DNA of 9,746 nucleotides from an uncultured Clostridia bacterium (GCA_947632425.1 CANRPG010000061.1:1-9746); one strand, 5' to 3'; positions 1 to 8,169 are shown, numbered from the stretch's first letter. Numbers and translations are program-made. The notes: generated from the sequence alone by a model not told the origin.

Positions 1-1342
1 CGTGAGAAACCAGCTTACCCCACTTCATGCGCTGATCGTAGTAACTTCTTGCCCTTGTGCAGGCATCGAGCATATCGTGCGCATTGTATGTCTTGAACGT
101 AAAGCCGTTGCCGTTTTCTCCGCCTGCGTCGTGTATGCTGTCACGCAGACCGCCTGTTTCACGCACTATAGGAATAGTACCGTATCTAAGCGAGATCATC
201 TGCGCCAGACCGCAAGGCTCGCTCTGCGACGGCATCAGGAACATATCTGCACCGGCATATATGCGCCTTGAAAGGTCGGGCACAAAGCCTATAACTACCC
301 CTACCCTGTCGGGATAGCGATACGCCATTTCTCTGAAGAAATCTTCATACATCTTCTCGCCCGAACCAAGTATTGCAAACTTGTAGCCGAGGTGAATAAT
401 ATCTTCAAAAACGTATTTTATAAGGTCAAGACCCTTGTGCGAAACAAATCTTGTAACTATGCCGATAACAGGCTCTTTGCCCTCTGCAAGACCTAACTCA
501 CGCAGCAAGCCCTCTTTGCAGACTGCCTTGCCCGATTTATCATCAACACTATAATTTTTGGGTATCTTCGGGTCGGTAGCAGGATTGTAAATATTCTGAT
601 CTATGCCGTTGAGGAAGCCGCACAGCTTGTACTGTTTGTGTATAAGTATCCTGTCAAGACCGTGCGAATACCACGGGTCAAGAATCTCCCAAGCGTAACT
701 GGGCGATACCGTGGTTATCTTGTCAGCCGTTTCAATAGCGGCTTTCATAAAGTTTACGCAGCCGTCATAAGCAAGCAGGTCGCTGTGGTAAAGAGGTATG
801 CCGATAAGGTCGTTTATAAGCTCCATACCATATTTGCCCTGATACTGTATGTTGTGTATCGTGAAAACAGTCTTTATGTCCTCATAACCCTGCTGGTAGC
901 GGTAGAACACATCATAGTACACGGGAACCAGCGCAGTCTGCCAGTCGTTGGCGTTTATAACATTCGGCTTGAAGTCGATGTAATGCAACAGCTCCAGTAT
1001 CGCTCTTGAGAAGAATATATACCTTTCAGCATCATCATAAAAGCCGTACAGACCGTTTCTTGCAAAATAATATTCATTATCCAGCAGGTAGTAGGTAACG
1101 CCGTTTGCAACACCCGTGAACACTCCGCAGTACTGATTTCGCCATGCTACAGGCACGGTAAAATTTGTAAGATAAGTAAGCGTAGCCTTTAATTCGGGCT
1201 TTATGTTGCTGTAATAAGGTATAACAACGCGGCAGTCGTGACCGAGTTCATTTATCGCGGCAGGCAGAGAGCCCGCAACGTCAGCAAGTCCTCCCGATGC
1301 GATATACGGCAGTGCCTCACTAGAACAGTATAGTATATTCAC
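1..1342 (-). CDS. glgA: Glycogen synthase (ADP-glucose type, GT5), 3' end cut off by window
   Basis: Transfers glucose from ADP-glucose to the non-reducing end of alpha-1,4-glucan in the cytoplasm. The start is a GTG at 1342, preceded by AGAGGT about 8 nt upstream; it opens with NILYCSSE and then GGLADVAGSLP, the standard GT5 N-terminus. 447 codons are visible; family members are usually about 475 residues, so roughly 30 are missing beyond position 1. Conserved points I can place: TIHNIQYQG (His163), VTRFVSHKGLDL (Arg298, Lys303) and SEPCGL (Glu375), which match the E. coli GlgA residues His161, Arg300, Lys305 and Glu377. The N-terminal K-T-G-G motif reads A-S-G-G here, so the usual ADP-glucose-contacting lysine is an alanine (residue 15). 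It is the last visible gene of the operon, 38 bp after glgD, with no promoter seen in that gap. Confidence 0.95.
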   Translation of the reverse strand, partial: MNILYCSSEALPYIASGGLADVAGSLPAAINELGHDCRVVIPYYSNIKPELKATLTYLTNFTVPVAWRNQYCGVFTGVANGVTYYLLDNEYYFARNGLYGFYDDAERYIFFSRAILELLHYIDFKPNVINANDWQTALVPVYYDVFYRYQQGYEDIKTVFTIHNIQYQGKYGMELINDLIGIPLYHSDLLAYDGCVNFMKAAIETADKITTVSPSYAWEILDPWYSHGLDRILIHKQYKLCGFLNGIDQNIYNPATDPKIPKNYSVDDKSGKAVCKEGLLRELGLAEGKEPVIGIVTRFVSHKGLDLIKYVFEDIIHLGYKFAILGSGEKMYEDFFREMAYRYPDRVGVVIGFVPDLSRRIYAGADMFLMPSQSEPCGLAQMISLRYGTIPIVRETGGLRDSIHDAGGENGNGFTFKTYNAHDMLDACTRARSYYDQRMKWGKLVSH

Positions 1343-1380
1343 TTATTTTACCTCTTTTCTGAATTGATATTAGTCCAAAA

Positions 1381-2508
1381 TTATACCGATGCGCCCTTGC
1401 CGATGTAGAGCGGAAATTCTTCCGAGCCGGAAAGCATTCTGTTGTCTGCAACGGTAACGTCCTTGTCGGCAACAATGTTGTTTATCACAGCATCATCGCC
1501 TATAACGGTATCCTGCATAAGTATGCTGTTCTTTACTTTAGCGCCCTTGCCTATCTTTACGCCTCTGAATATAACAGAGTTCTCGACCTCGCCTTCGATT
1601 ATGCAGCCGTCTGCGATAAGCGAGCTTTTAACTATGCAGTTAAGATCATACTTAGAAGGCGCATTGTCACGTATCTTTGTGTAGATAGGTCTGTCCTGCA
1701 AATAGAGCTTCTTGGCGTTTTCGGGATCTATAAGATCTGTGTTGGCCTTTACAAAGCTTCTCATATCGTGTATCTTGCTGAAGTAGCCGTCATATTCGTA
1801 TGTTCTGATGTTAAGTTCGTTTACCTTGCGCTGAAGAACGTCTCTCTCAAAACTGAAATAGCCTCTTGCATTGCCGTCCTCAAGCAGCTGGATAAGAAAC
1901 TCCATTTTCATAACAAACATATTCAGGCAAGCGGTGCATTCACCTGCCATATTCGGCTTGTGAAGAACATCGCAGACTCTGCCGCTTTCGTCAGTCTGTA
2001 TTATGGTAGATGACGAAGCCTCTTCGTTGGTATAAAGCCCGGTGTGAGTAACTATCGTTATATCGGCGCCGCTGTCAACGTGTGCATTGACTATCGGCTT
2101 GAAGTCAACGTTTGCAACTACATCACAGTCAGCAAGTATGACATACTCTGCTCTTGAAGCTTTCAGAAAGCTTATTCCGCCGTAAAGAGCCTCCAGTCTG
2201 CCTCTGTAAAGACCTGCCTCAACGTGCCCGAACGGCGGCAGAATATGCAGACCGCCCTTTTTGCGAGCGAGGTCCCACTCTCTTGCAGAACCGAGGTGGT
2301 CAAGCAGCGACTGATAATTTTCCTTTGTTATAACTGCTACCTCGTCAACACCGCTGTTAGCCATGTTTGAAAGAGGAAAGTCTATAAGTCTGTATCTTCC
2401 GCCGAAAAGCACCGAACCCATAGTTCTGTTTTTGGTTATCTCGTTGATAACACTTTCATTCATGTTGGCAAAAATTATGCCCATTACATTTCCCATATTA
2501 ACTGCCAT
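1381..2508 (-). CDS. glgD: GlgD, accessory/regulatory paralogue of ADP-glucose pyrophosphorylase
   Basis: A 375-residue paralogue of GlgC, the usual length for GlgD. In Firmicutes that have it (for example Geobacillus) GlgD joins GlgC in a hetero-oligomer and raises its activity. The sequence has the nucleotidyltransferase frame (GGRYRLIDFPLSN at 36-48, HILPP at 88-92) and a C-terminal left-handed beta-helix stretch of hexapeptide type from about residue 290 to 355. The nucleotide-binding GGxGxRL loop of GlgC is absent: residues 11-19 read IIFANMNES. The GlgC EKP motif is HKP here, and the WKDVG motif is replaced by FSKIHDM, although the Asp of the SGDH motif is kept (Asp129). This supports a weak or non-catalytic role. 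ATG at 2508 follows GGGGGAG with a 6-nt spacer; the gap to glgC is 13 bp. Confidence 0.93.
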   Translation of the reverse strand: MAVNMGNVMGIIFANMNESVINEITKNRTMGSVLFGGRYRLIDFPLSNMANSGVDEVAVITKENYQSLLDHLGSAREWDLARKKGGLHILPPFGHVEAGLYRGRLEALYGGISFLKASRAEYVILADCDVVANVDFKPIVNAHVDSGADITIVTHTGLYTNEEASSSTIIQTDESGRVCDVLHKPNMAGECTACLNMFVMKMEFLIQLLEDGNARGYFSFERDVLQRKVNELNIRTYEYDGYFSKIHDMRSFVKANTDLIDPENAKKLYLQDRPIYTKIRDNAPSKYDLNCIVKSSLIADGCIIEGEVENSVIFRGVKIGKGAKVKNSILMQDTVIGDDAVINNIVADKDVTVADNRMLSGSEEFPLYIGKGASV

Positions 2509-2521
2509 TTCTATCTCCCCC

Positions 2522-3724
2522 TTATATGCTCTGTGAAATGATCTGCTTCGGCTTTACATAAGAGCCGGAAGAAACAGTAAGGTTATGACCTACAACGGCA
2601 ATTCCCCATTCGTCCCTGTTTTCAACGTTTTCGGGGCGTGAACCTACCTGAGCATTTTCTTCGATAACGGAATTTTCACCGACTATAGCATATTCAATCT
2701 TAGCGTTCTTCTTTATAACGCAGCCTGGCATAAGTATAGAATCCAGCACTATAGCACCCTCTTCAATGGTAACGCCGTTTGATATCATAGAAAATTCAAC
2801 ACTTCCGTCTATGTAGCAGCCCTCGGTTACAACAGAGTTCTGAACAGCTGCGTTCTTTCCTATACTCTGCGGCGGCATAACGGGGTTGCGCGAATATATC
2901 TTCCAGTCGGGGTCATAAAGGTCTATAGGTATCTTGGGATTGATAAGATCCATATTTGCTTCCCACAAAGAATCTATCGTTCCAACGTCTTTCCAGTAGC
3001 CGTCAAAGCGGTATGCCCAAACGCGCTCATTATTTGCAAGCAGCGCAGGGATAATATTGTTGCCGAAGTCCTTGGTGGCATCCTTGTCGTTTTCATTGGC
3101 GATAAGGTATTCTTTCAGCTTTGAGTAAGTAAAGATGTATATACCCATAGAAGCCAGCGTAGACTTGGGTTCCTTAGGTTTTTCAACAAAGTCATATATC
3201 TCGCCGTCATCACGCGCGAACATTATGCCGAAACGCGAAGCCTCTTCCAGCGGAACGTCGATAACGGCTATTGTGCACGCTGCATTGTTCTGCTTGTGAT
3301 AGGTAAGCATCTTGTCATAGTCCATTTTGTAGATATGGTCGCCCGAAAGAATTATAACATACTCGGGGTCATATCTGTCCATAAACGATATGTTCTGATA
3401 GATAGCGTTAGCAGTGCCCGAATACCAGTCAGAGCCCGAGGCCTTCTGATAAGGCGGAAGCACATGAACACCACCGTGGATACGGTCAAGATCCCACGGC
3501 TGACCGTTTCCGATGTACTCATTGAGTACGAGTGGCTGATACTGTGTCAGAACGCCAACAGTATCAATGCCCGAGTTGATGCAGTTTGACAGAGGAAAAT
3601 CAATTATCCTGTATTTTGCGCCAAACGGTACGGCAGGCTTTGCCACCGACTGCGTAAGCGCGTACAGACGACTTCCCTGTCCGCCTGCAAGCAACATTGC
3701 TACACATTCTTTTTTGTTAAACAT
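2522..3724 (-). CDS. glgC: Glucose-1-phosphate adenylyltransferase (ADP-glucose pyrophosphorylase), catalytic subunit
   Basis: Makes ADP-glucose and pyrophosphate from glucose-1-phosphate and ATP, the committed step of bacterial glycogen synthesis. Numbered from the chosen start (400 residues), it shows the nucleotide-binding loop GGQGSRL at 14-20, KYRIIDFPLSNC at 37-48, SGTANAIYQN at 102-111, the metal-binding SGDHIY at 127-132 (Asp129), FVEKP at 179-183 and DGYWKDVGT at 241-249, followed by a C-terminal beta-helix of hexapeptide type. All catalytic motifs are present, unlike in the neighbouring glgD. Two in-frame ATGs lie 6 nt apart, at 3730 and 3724. The only Shine-Dalgarno-like string, GGTGA, directly touches the first but sits 6 nt from the second, so I chose 3724; starting at 3730 would add two residues. 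It lies 22 bp after glgB. Confidence 0.96.
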   Translation of the reverse strand: MFNKKECVAMLLAGGQGSRLYALTQSVAKPAVPFGAKYRIIDFPLSNCINSGIDTVGVLTQYQPLVLNEYIGNGQPWDLDRIHGGVHVLPPYQKASGSDWYSGTANAIYQNISFMDRYDPEYVIILSGDHIYKMDYDKMLTYHKQNNAACTIAVIDVPLEEASRFGIMFARDDGEIYDFVEKPKEPKSTLASMGIYIFTYSKLKEYLIANENDKDATKDFGNNIIPALLANNERVWAYRFDGYWKDVGTIDSLWEANMDLINPKIPIDLYDPDWKIYSRNPVMPPQSIGKNAAVQNSVVTEGCYIDGSVEFSMISNGVTIEEGAIVLDSILMPGCVIKKNAKIEYAIVGENSVIEENAQVGSRPENVENRDEWGIAVVGHNLTVSSGSYVKPKQIISQSI

Positions 3725-3746
3725 TGTCATTCACCAACCATTTATT

Positions 3747-5723
3747 TTATTTTGTTTTCTTATCTGTCATTTTGGTTTCGGCAGACTTATCGGCTGCGGC
3801 TTTCGGGGCAGCTTTCTTTCTTGCCGGAGCTTTCTTGTGCTTGAAGTACATGACCGAAAACGGCGGTATCTCGATAGATATAGACTGCTCGTAACCGTGC
3901 ATAGGAACGTCCTGCGTTTTTACAGTACCGTTGAGATACGGCGAACCGTCACGCGATGAAGAATTGAGCACCTCGGTATATGTTCCCTTGTAAGGTACGC
4001 CGAAGCAGTAATTCGACCTGCCGACAGGTACAAAGTTGCAGACTACAACGACCTCGTTGCCTTTTCTGTCGATACGCCTGAATATTATGATGCTCTGTCT
4101 GTAGTCATCGTTTGATATCCAGTTGAAGCCCTCCCACGAGTAATCTACCTGCCAGAACGGAGGATTGTCTTTATAGAACTTGTTCAGCGTTTTGATATAT
4201 GCCTGGAAATTCCTGTGATTTTCAAACTCGTCTATCATGAACCATTCAAGTCCGTTTTCATAATCCCATTCTCTTACCTGAGCAAATTCGCTGCCCATAA
4301 AGGTCAGCTTCTTGCCGGGGTGAGCCATCATATACGCCATGAATGCTCTGTCCTGAGCAAACTTCGCATCCATATCGCCGTACATCTTGTTTATGAGCGA
4401 ACCTTTTCCGTGAACGACTTCATCATGCGATATAGGCAGAATGAAGTTTTCCGAGAAAGCATAGAAGAACGAGAACGTCAGCATATCGTGGTGAAATGCC
4501 CTGTGTATCGGGTCAAGCGCCATATATTTGAGCATATCGTTCATCCAGCCCATGTTCCACTTGAAGTTGAAACCAAGACCGCCTATGTCGGTAGGCTTTG
4601 TGACCAAAGGCCAAGCTGTTGATTCTTCCGCTATCATCAGCGCGTTAGGAAATTCCTTGAACACTGCCGAGTTGAGCTTTTTAAGAAACTCTATAGCCTC
4701 CAGATTTTCATGACCGCCGTAAACGTTGGGTGTCCACTCTCCGTCACGTCTGTCATAGTCAAGATACAGCATAGAAGCCACCGCATCAACTCTCAGACCG
4801 TCGATATGGAACTTGCCAAGCCAGTGTATCGCGTTTGAGATGAGGAACGAAATTACCTCATTCCTGCCGTAGTCAAATACTCTTGTTCCCCACGAGAGAT
4901 GATCTCTCTTCTTCGGGTCGGTGTATTCATAGCAGCACGAGCCGTCAAACTCATACAGACCCGGAGCATCTTTCGGGAAATGAGCAGGCACCCAGTCAAG
5001 TATAACGCCTATGCCTGCCTCATGGAACATATCTATCATTTCCATAAGGTCAAACGGCGTACCGAAGCGTGAGGTCGGCGCAAAATAGCCTATGCCCTGA
5101 TAGCCCCAGGAGCCGTCAAACGGGTATTCGGCAAGCGGCATGAACTCGATATGGGTATAGCTCATCTCTTTAAGATACGGTATTATGCTTTCGGCAAACT
5201 TTGTGTAGCTGAAATACATACCGTCGGGGTACTGTCTCCATGAATTGAGGTGCACCTCGTAAATGTTCATGGCTGAATCATATGGGGTCGTCTTTGCCTT
5301 TTCGTCCTGCCACTTCTTGTCCTTCCACTTGTAGGTGTCAAGGTCGAATATCTTTGTGGCGGTATTCGGCGCAGTTTCCATATGAACGCCATAGGGGTCG
5401 GCTTTCAGATGTATCTTGTCATCGCAGCCGAGGATACTGTATTTGTACGTGTCGTAGATCTTCAGACCGCTTATAAAAGCTTCCCACACTTCGGTATCGG
5501 CAATAAGCTCCATAGGGTTAGCATTTTCGTCCCAGTTGTTGAACTCGCCAACTACCGAGACCTTTTTTGCATGGGGCGCCCATACGCGGAAATAATAGCC
5601 CTCAACGCCGTCTTTAATGCCTTTATGGGAACCGAAAAATTCCCCTGCCTTAAAGTTTGCGCCGTCGTGGAACAAGTATAATGGTATCTGATAATCTTTT
5701 GGTATCTGTTTTGAACCTGTCAA
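3747..5723 (-). CDS. glgB: 1,4-alpha-glucan branching enzyme (GH13 with CBM48)
   Basis: Cuts alpha-1,4-glucan and re-attaches the fragment by an alpha-1,6 bond, creating glycogen branches. 658 residues. The N-terminal CBM48-like domain is at about 33-125 (YYFRVWAPHAKKVSVVGEFN). The GH13 barrel follows, with DWVPAHF at 243-249, the nucleophile Asp313 in DGLRVDAV, the acid/base Glu366 in MIAEES, and Asp434 in ISHDE; WGYQGIGYFAP at 206-216 is typical of branching enzymes. A beta-sandwich ends near 628 (PFSVMYF). Residues 629-658 are an extra low-complexity tail with 10 Lys and 8 Ala in 30 residues. The start is TTG at 5723: a perfect AGGAGGT lies 7 nt upstream, and the first in-frame ATG is at codon 71, inside CBM48. 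It is the first gene of the glycogen operon, directly behind its promoter. Confidence 0.96.
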   Translation of the reverse strand: MTGSKQIPKDYQIPLYLFHDGANFKAGEFFGSHKGIKDGVEGYYFRVWAPHAKKVSVVGEFNNWDENANPMELIADTEVWEAFISGLKIYDTYKYSILGCDDKIHLKADPYGVHMETAPNTATKIFDLDTYKWKDKKWQDEKAKTTPYDSAMNIYEVHLNSWRQYPDGMYFSYTKFAESIIPYLKEMSYTHIEFMPLAEYPFDGSWGYQGIGYFAPTSRFGTPFDLMEMIDMFHEAGIGVILDWVPAHFPKDAPGLYEFDGSCCYEYTDPKKRDHLSWGTRVFDYGRNEVISFLISNAIHWLGKFHIDGLRVDAVASMLYLDYDRRDGEWTPNVYGGHENLEAIEFLKKLNSAVFKEFPNALMIAEESTAWPLVTKPTDIGGLGFNFKWNMGWMNDMLKYMALDPIHRAFHHDMLTFSFFYAFSENFILPISHDEVVHGKGSLINKMYGDMDAKFAQDRAFMAYMMAHPGKKLTFMGSEFAQVREWDYENGLEWFMIDEFENHRNFQAYIKTLNKFYKDNPPFWQVDYSWEGFNWISNDDYRQSIIIFRRIDRKGNEVVVVCNFVPVGRSNYCFGVPYKGTYTEVLNSSSRDGSPYLNGTVKTQDVPMHGYEQSISIEIPPFSVMYFKHKKAPARKKAAPKAAADKSAETKMTDKKTK

Positions 5724-5730
5724 AATGTCT

Positions 5731-5737
5731 ACCTCCT
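5731..5737 (-). promoter_or_regulatory. Ribosome binding site deciding the TTG start of glgB
   Basis: Minus-strand AGGAGGT is a perfect anti-Shine-Dalgarno match, followed by 7 nt and then TTG at 5723. There is no ATG within reach, so this site fixes the unusual start codon. Confidence 0.9.
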
Positions 5738-5753
5738 ATATTTTTATAATATA

Positions 5754-5782
5754 ATTGTACGCCATTTTAATATTTTTTTCAA
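5754..5782 (-). promoter_or_regulatory. Sigma-A type promoter of the glgBCDA operon
   Basis: On the minus strand TTGAAA (5782-5777) and TACAAT (5759-5754) are separated by exactly 17 bp, the preferred sigma-A spacing, with five of six consensus bases in each hexamer. Transcription would begin near 5747, leaving a leader of about 24 nt before the glgB TTG. That leader is too short for a riboswitch or attenuator, so control is more likely through upstream DNA sites. Confidence 0.8.
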
Positions 5783-5800
5783 GAGTTTTATAGAATGTTC

Positions 5801-5812
5801 TAATAATCCCAC
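5801..5812. promoter_or_regulatory. Short palindrome upstream of the glgB promoter, possible operator
   Basis: TAGAA-TG-TTCTA is a 12-bp inverted repeat with 5-bp arms, about 19 bp upstream of the -35 hexamer of glgB. A dimeric regulator could bind there. It is short and lies in AT-rich DNA, so chance is a real alternative. I cannot name a regulator. Confidence 0.25.
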
Positions 5813-5831
5813 ATATTTGAGCAGGCACTTT

Positions 5832-5857
5832 TGGTTATTTTGACAAAAATATTACCA
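5832..5857. promoter_or_regulatory. Imperfect 26-bp inverted repeat containing a Spo0A-box-like core, between spoIIE and glgB
   Basis: The outer arms TGGT and ACCA pair, as do the inner AT/AT and TT/AA steps, with two mismatches per arm. The centre on the minus strand reads TTTGTCAAA (5847-5839), which fits the Spo0A box core TTTGTCRAA. The site is about 55 bp upstream of the glgB -35 hexamer and about 33 bp after the spoIIE stop. No T-run follows on either strand that would make it a convincing terminator, so an operator is the better guess, at low confidence. Confidence 0.3.
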
Positions 5858-5889
5858 CAATTTAACATCTACAACAGGTCAGAAATCAG

Positions 5890-8169
5890 TTATACCAACG
5901 CACACACTTTTATCACCGCCACAGTCACGTCATCACGTCGCACTTCACCACTTTCGGGAGCGAAGAAACTTCCTATCTCAGCCGCCAGCTTGTCCGAATT
6001 TTTATCACCCTGCACGGCGGCTGAAAGAATAGCGTTTTCGGGGCTGCTTCCTATCCCGTCTGAGGCAAGTATAATTATGTCCTTATCAAACAGCTTTACG
6101 CGCTCCGATGAAATATCAGTTTCAGAAAGTATACCCAGCGGCAGCGAATCCAGCGTGAAAGAGCGTATGGTCTCATCTCTTACCAGATAGCTTGAAGCCG
6201 CACCTGCCTTGACAAACTCACACACTCCGCGCCGCAGGTCAAAATGAGCAATGTCAATAGTTGAGAAGGATTCTTCCCAGCCTTTTACCCTCATCACCGA
6301 GTTTATCATGCGTATGCCCGTCTGACAGCTTATACCTGCTTTCAGAAGCTTTCTTGCAAGACCCGAAGCCAGCATAGAATCAAGCTTAGCGCGCTTGCCC
6401 GTGCCCATGCCATCGGAAAGCACCACATATTCTTCGCAGGAATTAAGCTCTACAAGTTCTAACGTGTCACCGCAGTATATGTCGTTGTTGCTTGACGACT
6501 GCCACATACCTATTTCTATTTTGTATTCCGGCATAGGCGTAAATATAAGCTTTGTAATGCCGTCAGATGAAGTCGCGGTCGGCAGCTCCATATCAACATT
6601 AAGTATCTCGCTTACTTCCACAGTCAGTTTCACTGTGTCTACCTTGCTCAGGTTGGGAATAAACAGCTCGGCGCGGTAGTTTTTGTTTTCATCGCAGCTA
6701 ACGCACGCTTTGGCATTTTTGCAGCCCAGCCGCACAGCTGCCGCCCTTACACGCTCCGAAAGCGAAGGGTCTACACTTGACATCTGGCATATCCTGTGTG
6801 AAAGATCGCTTAGTATATCTTCCATAGCAGAAAGCTGCTGTGTTACCACTTCACGCAGTTCCCCTGCCCTTACGCCGTTTGTATATTCATACAGTTTTTC
6901 CTGATAGCCTGTGTTGAAAGCCTTAGTAAGCTCGCCCGTTTTGCGGCAGTCGGGCATACAAGCCGAAACATCGCTGCTTCGTATTTTGCCGTATCTTTCG
7001 ACCTTTTCTTCAAGGCTTGTGAACGCGCCTACAGTATCACCGGTATTTTCTTTCCAGCAGCTTTTGCAGCCTGCGCATTCAAGACATACTCTGTTTCCTG
7101 CTATAGTCTGTATATCCGTCTGCACCGACTTTTTTCTGATAACTTCGGCTATCTCGTTAAGCTGGTTTCGTATGCCGCCCAGAGTTTTAGATGCAAAATT
7201 CAGCCTTGAAGAAGCAGCTTGTCCCACAATGCTTATGGCGTTGGTATCGCCGCCTATGTGGTTAAGCAGCTTTCTTACAAAATTTGCAGGCAGACAGCTG
7301 AATAGTACAGCGGCGATCGCTACATCTTTGAGCATCATAAAAGTGTCGGCGTTTATGCCTATTACCACAAGACCCATTATCGAGGCTATCAAAAATGTCA
7401 GCACCATTGCAAAACTTCCTGCCGCCGATACAGCGCCGCATATAAGCCCTGCCGTTGCCAGAAGCAAAGTGTTTCCTGCCGTATCTACCGAGCAAAGCAG
7501 TACGCCGCAGGTGGTAAGCGCTCCCATTACCGCGCCGCCTATGTGTCTGTATTTCGTTGCCGCGCAAAGAAGCACCACCGAACCGAATATCCTGCCTGCA
7601 TTGAAACCAAAAACGCTTACCGATGTCAGCAGAGATACCGTAGCCACATAAAGCACCGCAAGAGAAATTCCGTGCCTGCCGTTTATGTCCAGCAGACCGT
7701 TGGCATCTGTTCTGTTCTTTGTAGAAACGGCAAAGTAAGATATTGCCGCACAGATAACAATGCCGCTTACGAAATATATCATCTCCCGTGCGGATATCTC
7801 AAAGAAAATTGAAACTATCGTAAGCGCTACAGTCATTCCCACTACCGTAAATACCGCACTGCCCGATGGATCGGCTTTCTTTCTGCTTATTGAATACAGC
7901 GAGCGAAAGCCCATTACCAGTGTCATTGCGGCAGCCTGAAACACCATGTCGTCCAGCCTGCCGAACATTACCATTCCTGCAATTGCCGCAAGATAGCATA
8001 AAAGCGCGCACCGCCCCGAAGAAGCTATAACCGCGATGCCAAGCACCGTCGGCATACCCACAAGCTGTGCGCGTGCGCTGATAAATGCAAGAAATATCTG
8101 AAAAACAGATGATACCACCGCAAATACAGTATGTTCCTTTGAAAATTTGCCTTTTGTCCTACCATTCAT
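5890..8169 (-). CDS. spoIIE: Stage II sporulation protein E (membrane PP2C-type serine phosphatase)
   Basis: In Bacillus, SpoIIE sits at the polar septum and dephosphorylates SpoIIAA, which releases sigma-F in the forespore. From the chosen start this protein has 759 residues (B. subtilis about 827). About residues 13-300 are a series of hydrophobic segments, probably eight to ten membrane helices. A central cytoplasmic part has a cysteine cluster CLECAGCKSCW at 362-372 and CMPDC at 404-408. The C-terminal PP2C domain shows YCGDTLEL (Asp568), LSDGMGTGKRA (Asp586), FSTIDI, LPLGIL, ASDGI (Asp704) and RRDDVTV (Asp746/747), all matching SpoIIE. The frame is open upstream to a TTG at 8229, but that extension covers the likely promoter. 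ATG 8169 has AAAAGGG 9 nt upstream and is preferred. No spoIIA or other sporulation gene is in the window. Confidence 0.93.
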   Translation of the reverse strand: MNGRTKGKFSKEHTVFAVVSSVFQIFLAFISARAQLVGMPTVLGIAVIASSGRCALLCYLAAIAGMVMFGRLDDMVFQAAAMTLVMGFRSLYSISRKKADPSGSAVFTVVGMTVALTIVSIFFEISAREMIYFVSGIVICAAISYFAVSTKNRTDANGLLDINGRHGISLAVLYVATVSLLTSVSVFGFNAGRIFGSVVLLCAATKYRHIGGAVMGALTTCGVLLCSVDTAGNTLLLATAGLICGAVSAAGSFAMVLTFLIASIMGLVVIGINADTFMMLKDVAIAAVLFSCLPANFVRKLLNHIGGDTNAISIVGQAASSRLNFASKTLGGIRNQLNEIAEVIRKKSVQTDIQTIAGNRVCLECAGCKSCWKENTGDTVGAFTSLEEKVERYGKIRSSDVSACMPDCRKTGELTKAFNTGYQEKLYEYTNGVRAGELREVVTQQLSAMEDILSDLSHRICQMSSVDPSLSERVRAAAVRLGCKNAKACVSCDENKNYRAELFIPNLSKVDTVKLTVEVSEILNVDMELPTATSSDGITKLIFTPMPEYKIEIGMWQSSSNNDIYCGDTLELVELNSCEEYVVLSDGMGTGKRAKLDSMLASGLARKLLKAGISCQTGIRMINSVMRVKGWEESFSTIDIAHFDLRRGVCEFVKAGAASSYLVRDETIRSFTLDSLPLGILSETDISSERVKLFDKDIIILASDGIGSSPENAILSAAVQGDKNSDKLAAEIGSFFAPESGEVRRDDVTVAVIKVCALV

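Noticed and set aside
638..1009. 123-codon plus-strand frame opposite glgA
   Set aside because: It is a shadow of glgA: the minus strand here encodes conserved glycogen synthase sequence including the TIHN motif.
1343..1380. Possible separate promoter for glgA in the glgD-glgA gap
   Set aside because: The 38-bp gap holds the glgA ribosome binding site but no pair of hexamers at a usable spacing, so glgA is best read as part of the operon.
3567..3959. 130-codon plus-strand frame spanning the glgC-glgB junction
   Set aside because: It overlaps the conserved N-terminus of GlgC and the C-terminus of GlgB in antisense and shows no family features.
4215..4622. 135-codon plus-strand frame opposite glgB
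   Set aside because: It is a shadow of the GH13 catalytic core of GlgB.
5840..5868. Plus-strand promoter-like pair TTGACA, 17 bp, TAACAT
   Set aside because: It would drive transcription antisense to spoIIE with no gene behind it; the -10 matches only 4 of 6 bases, and the TTGACA is part of the inverted repeat. Kept here only as a possible antisense start.
6911..7651. 246-codon open frame on the plus strand opposite spoIIE
   Set aside because: It is antisense to a confidently identified gene, has no recognisable protein features and no good ribosome binding site; open frames opposite GC-biased codons are expected.
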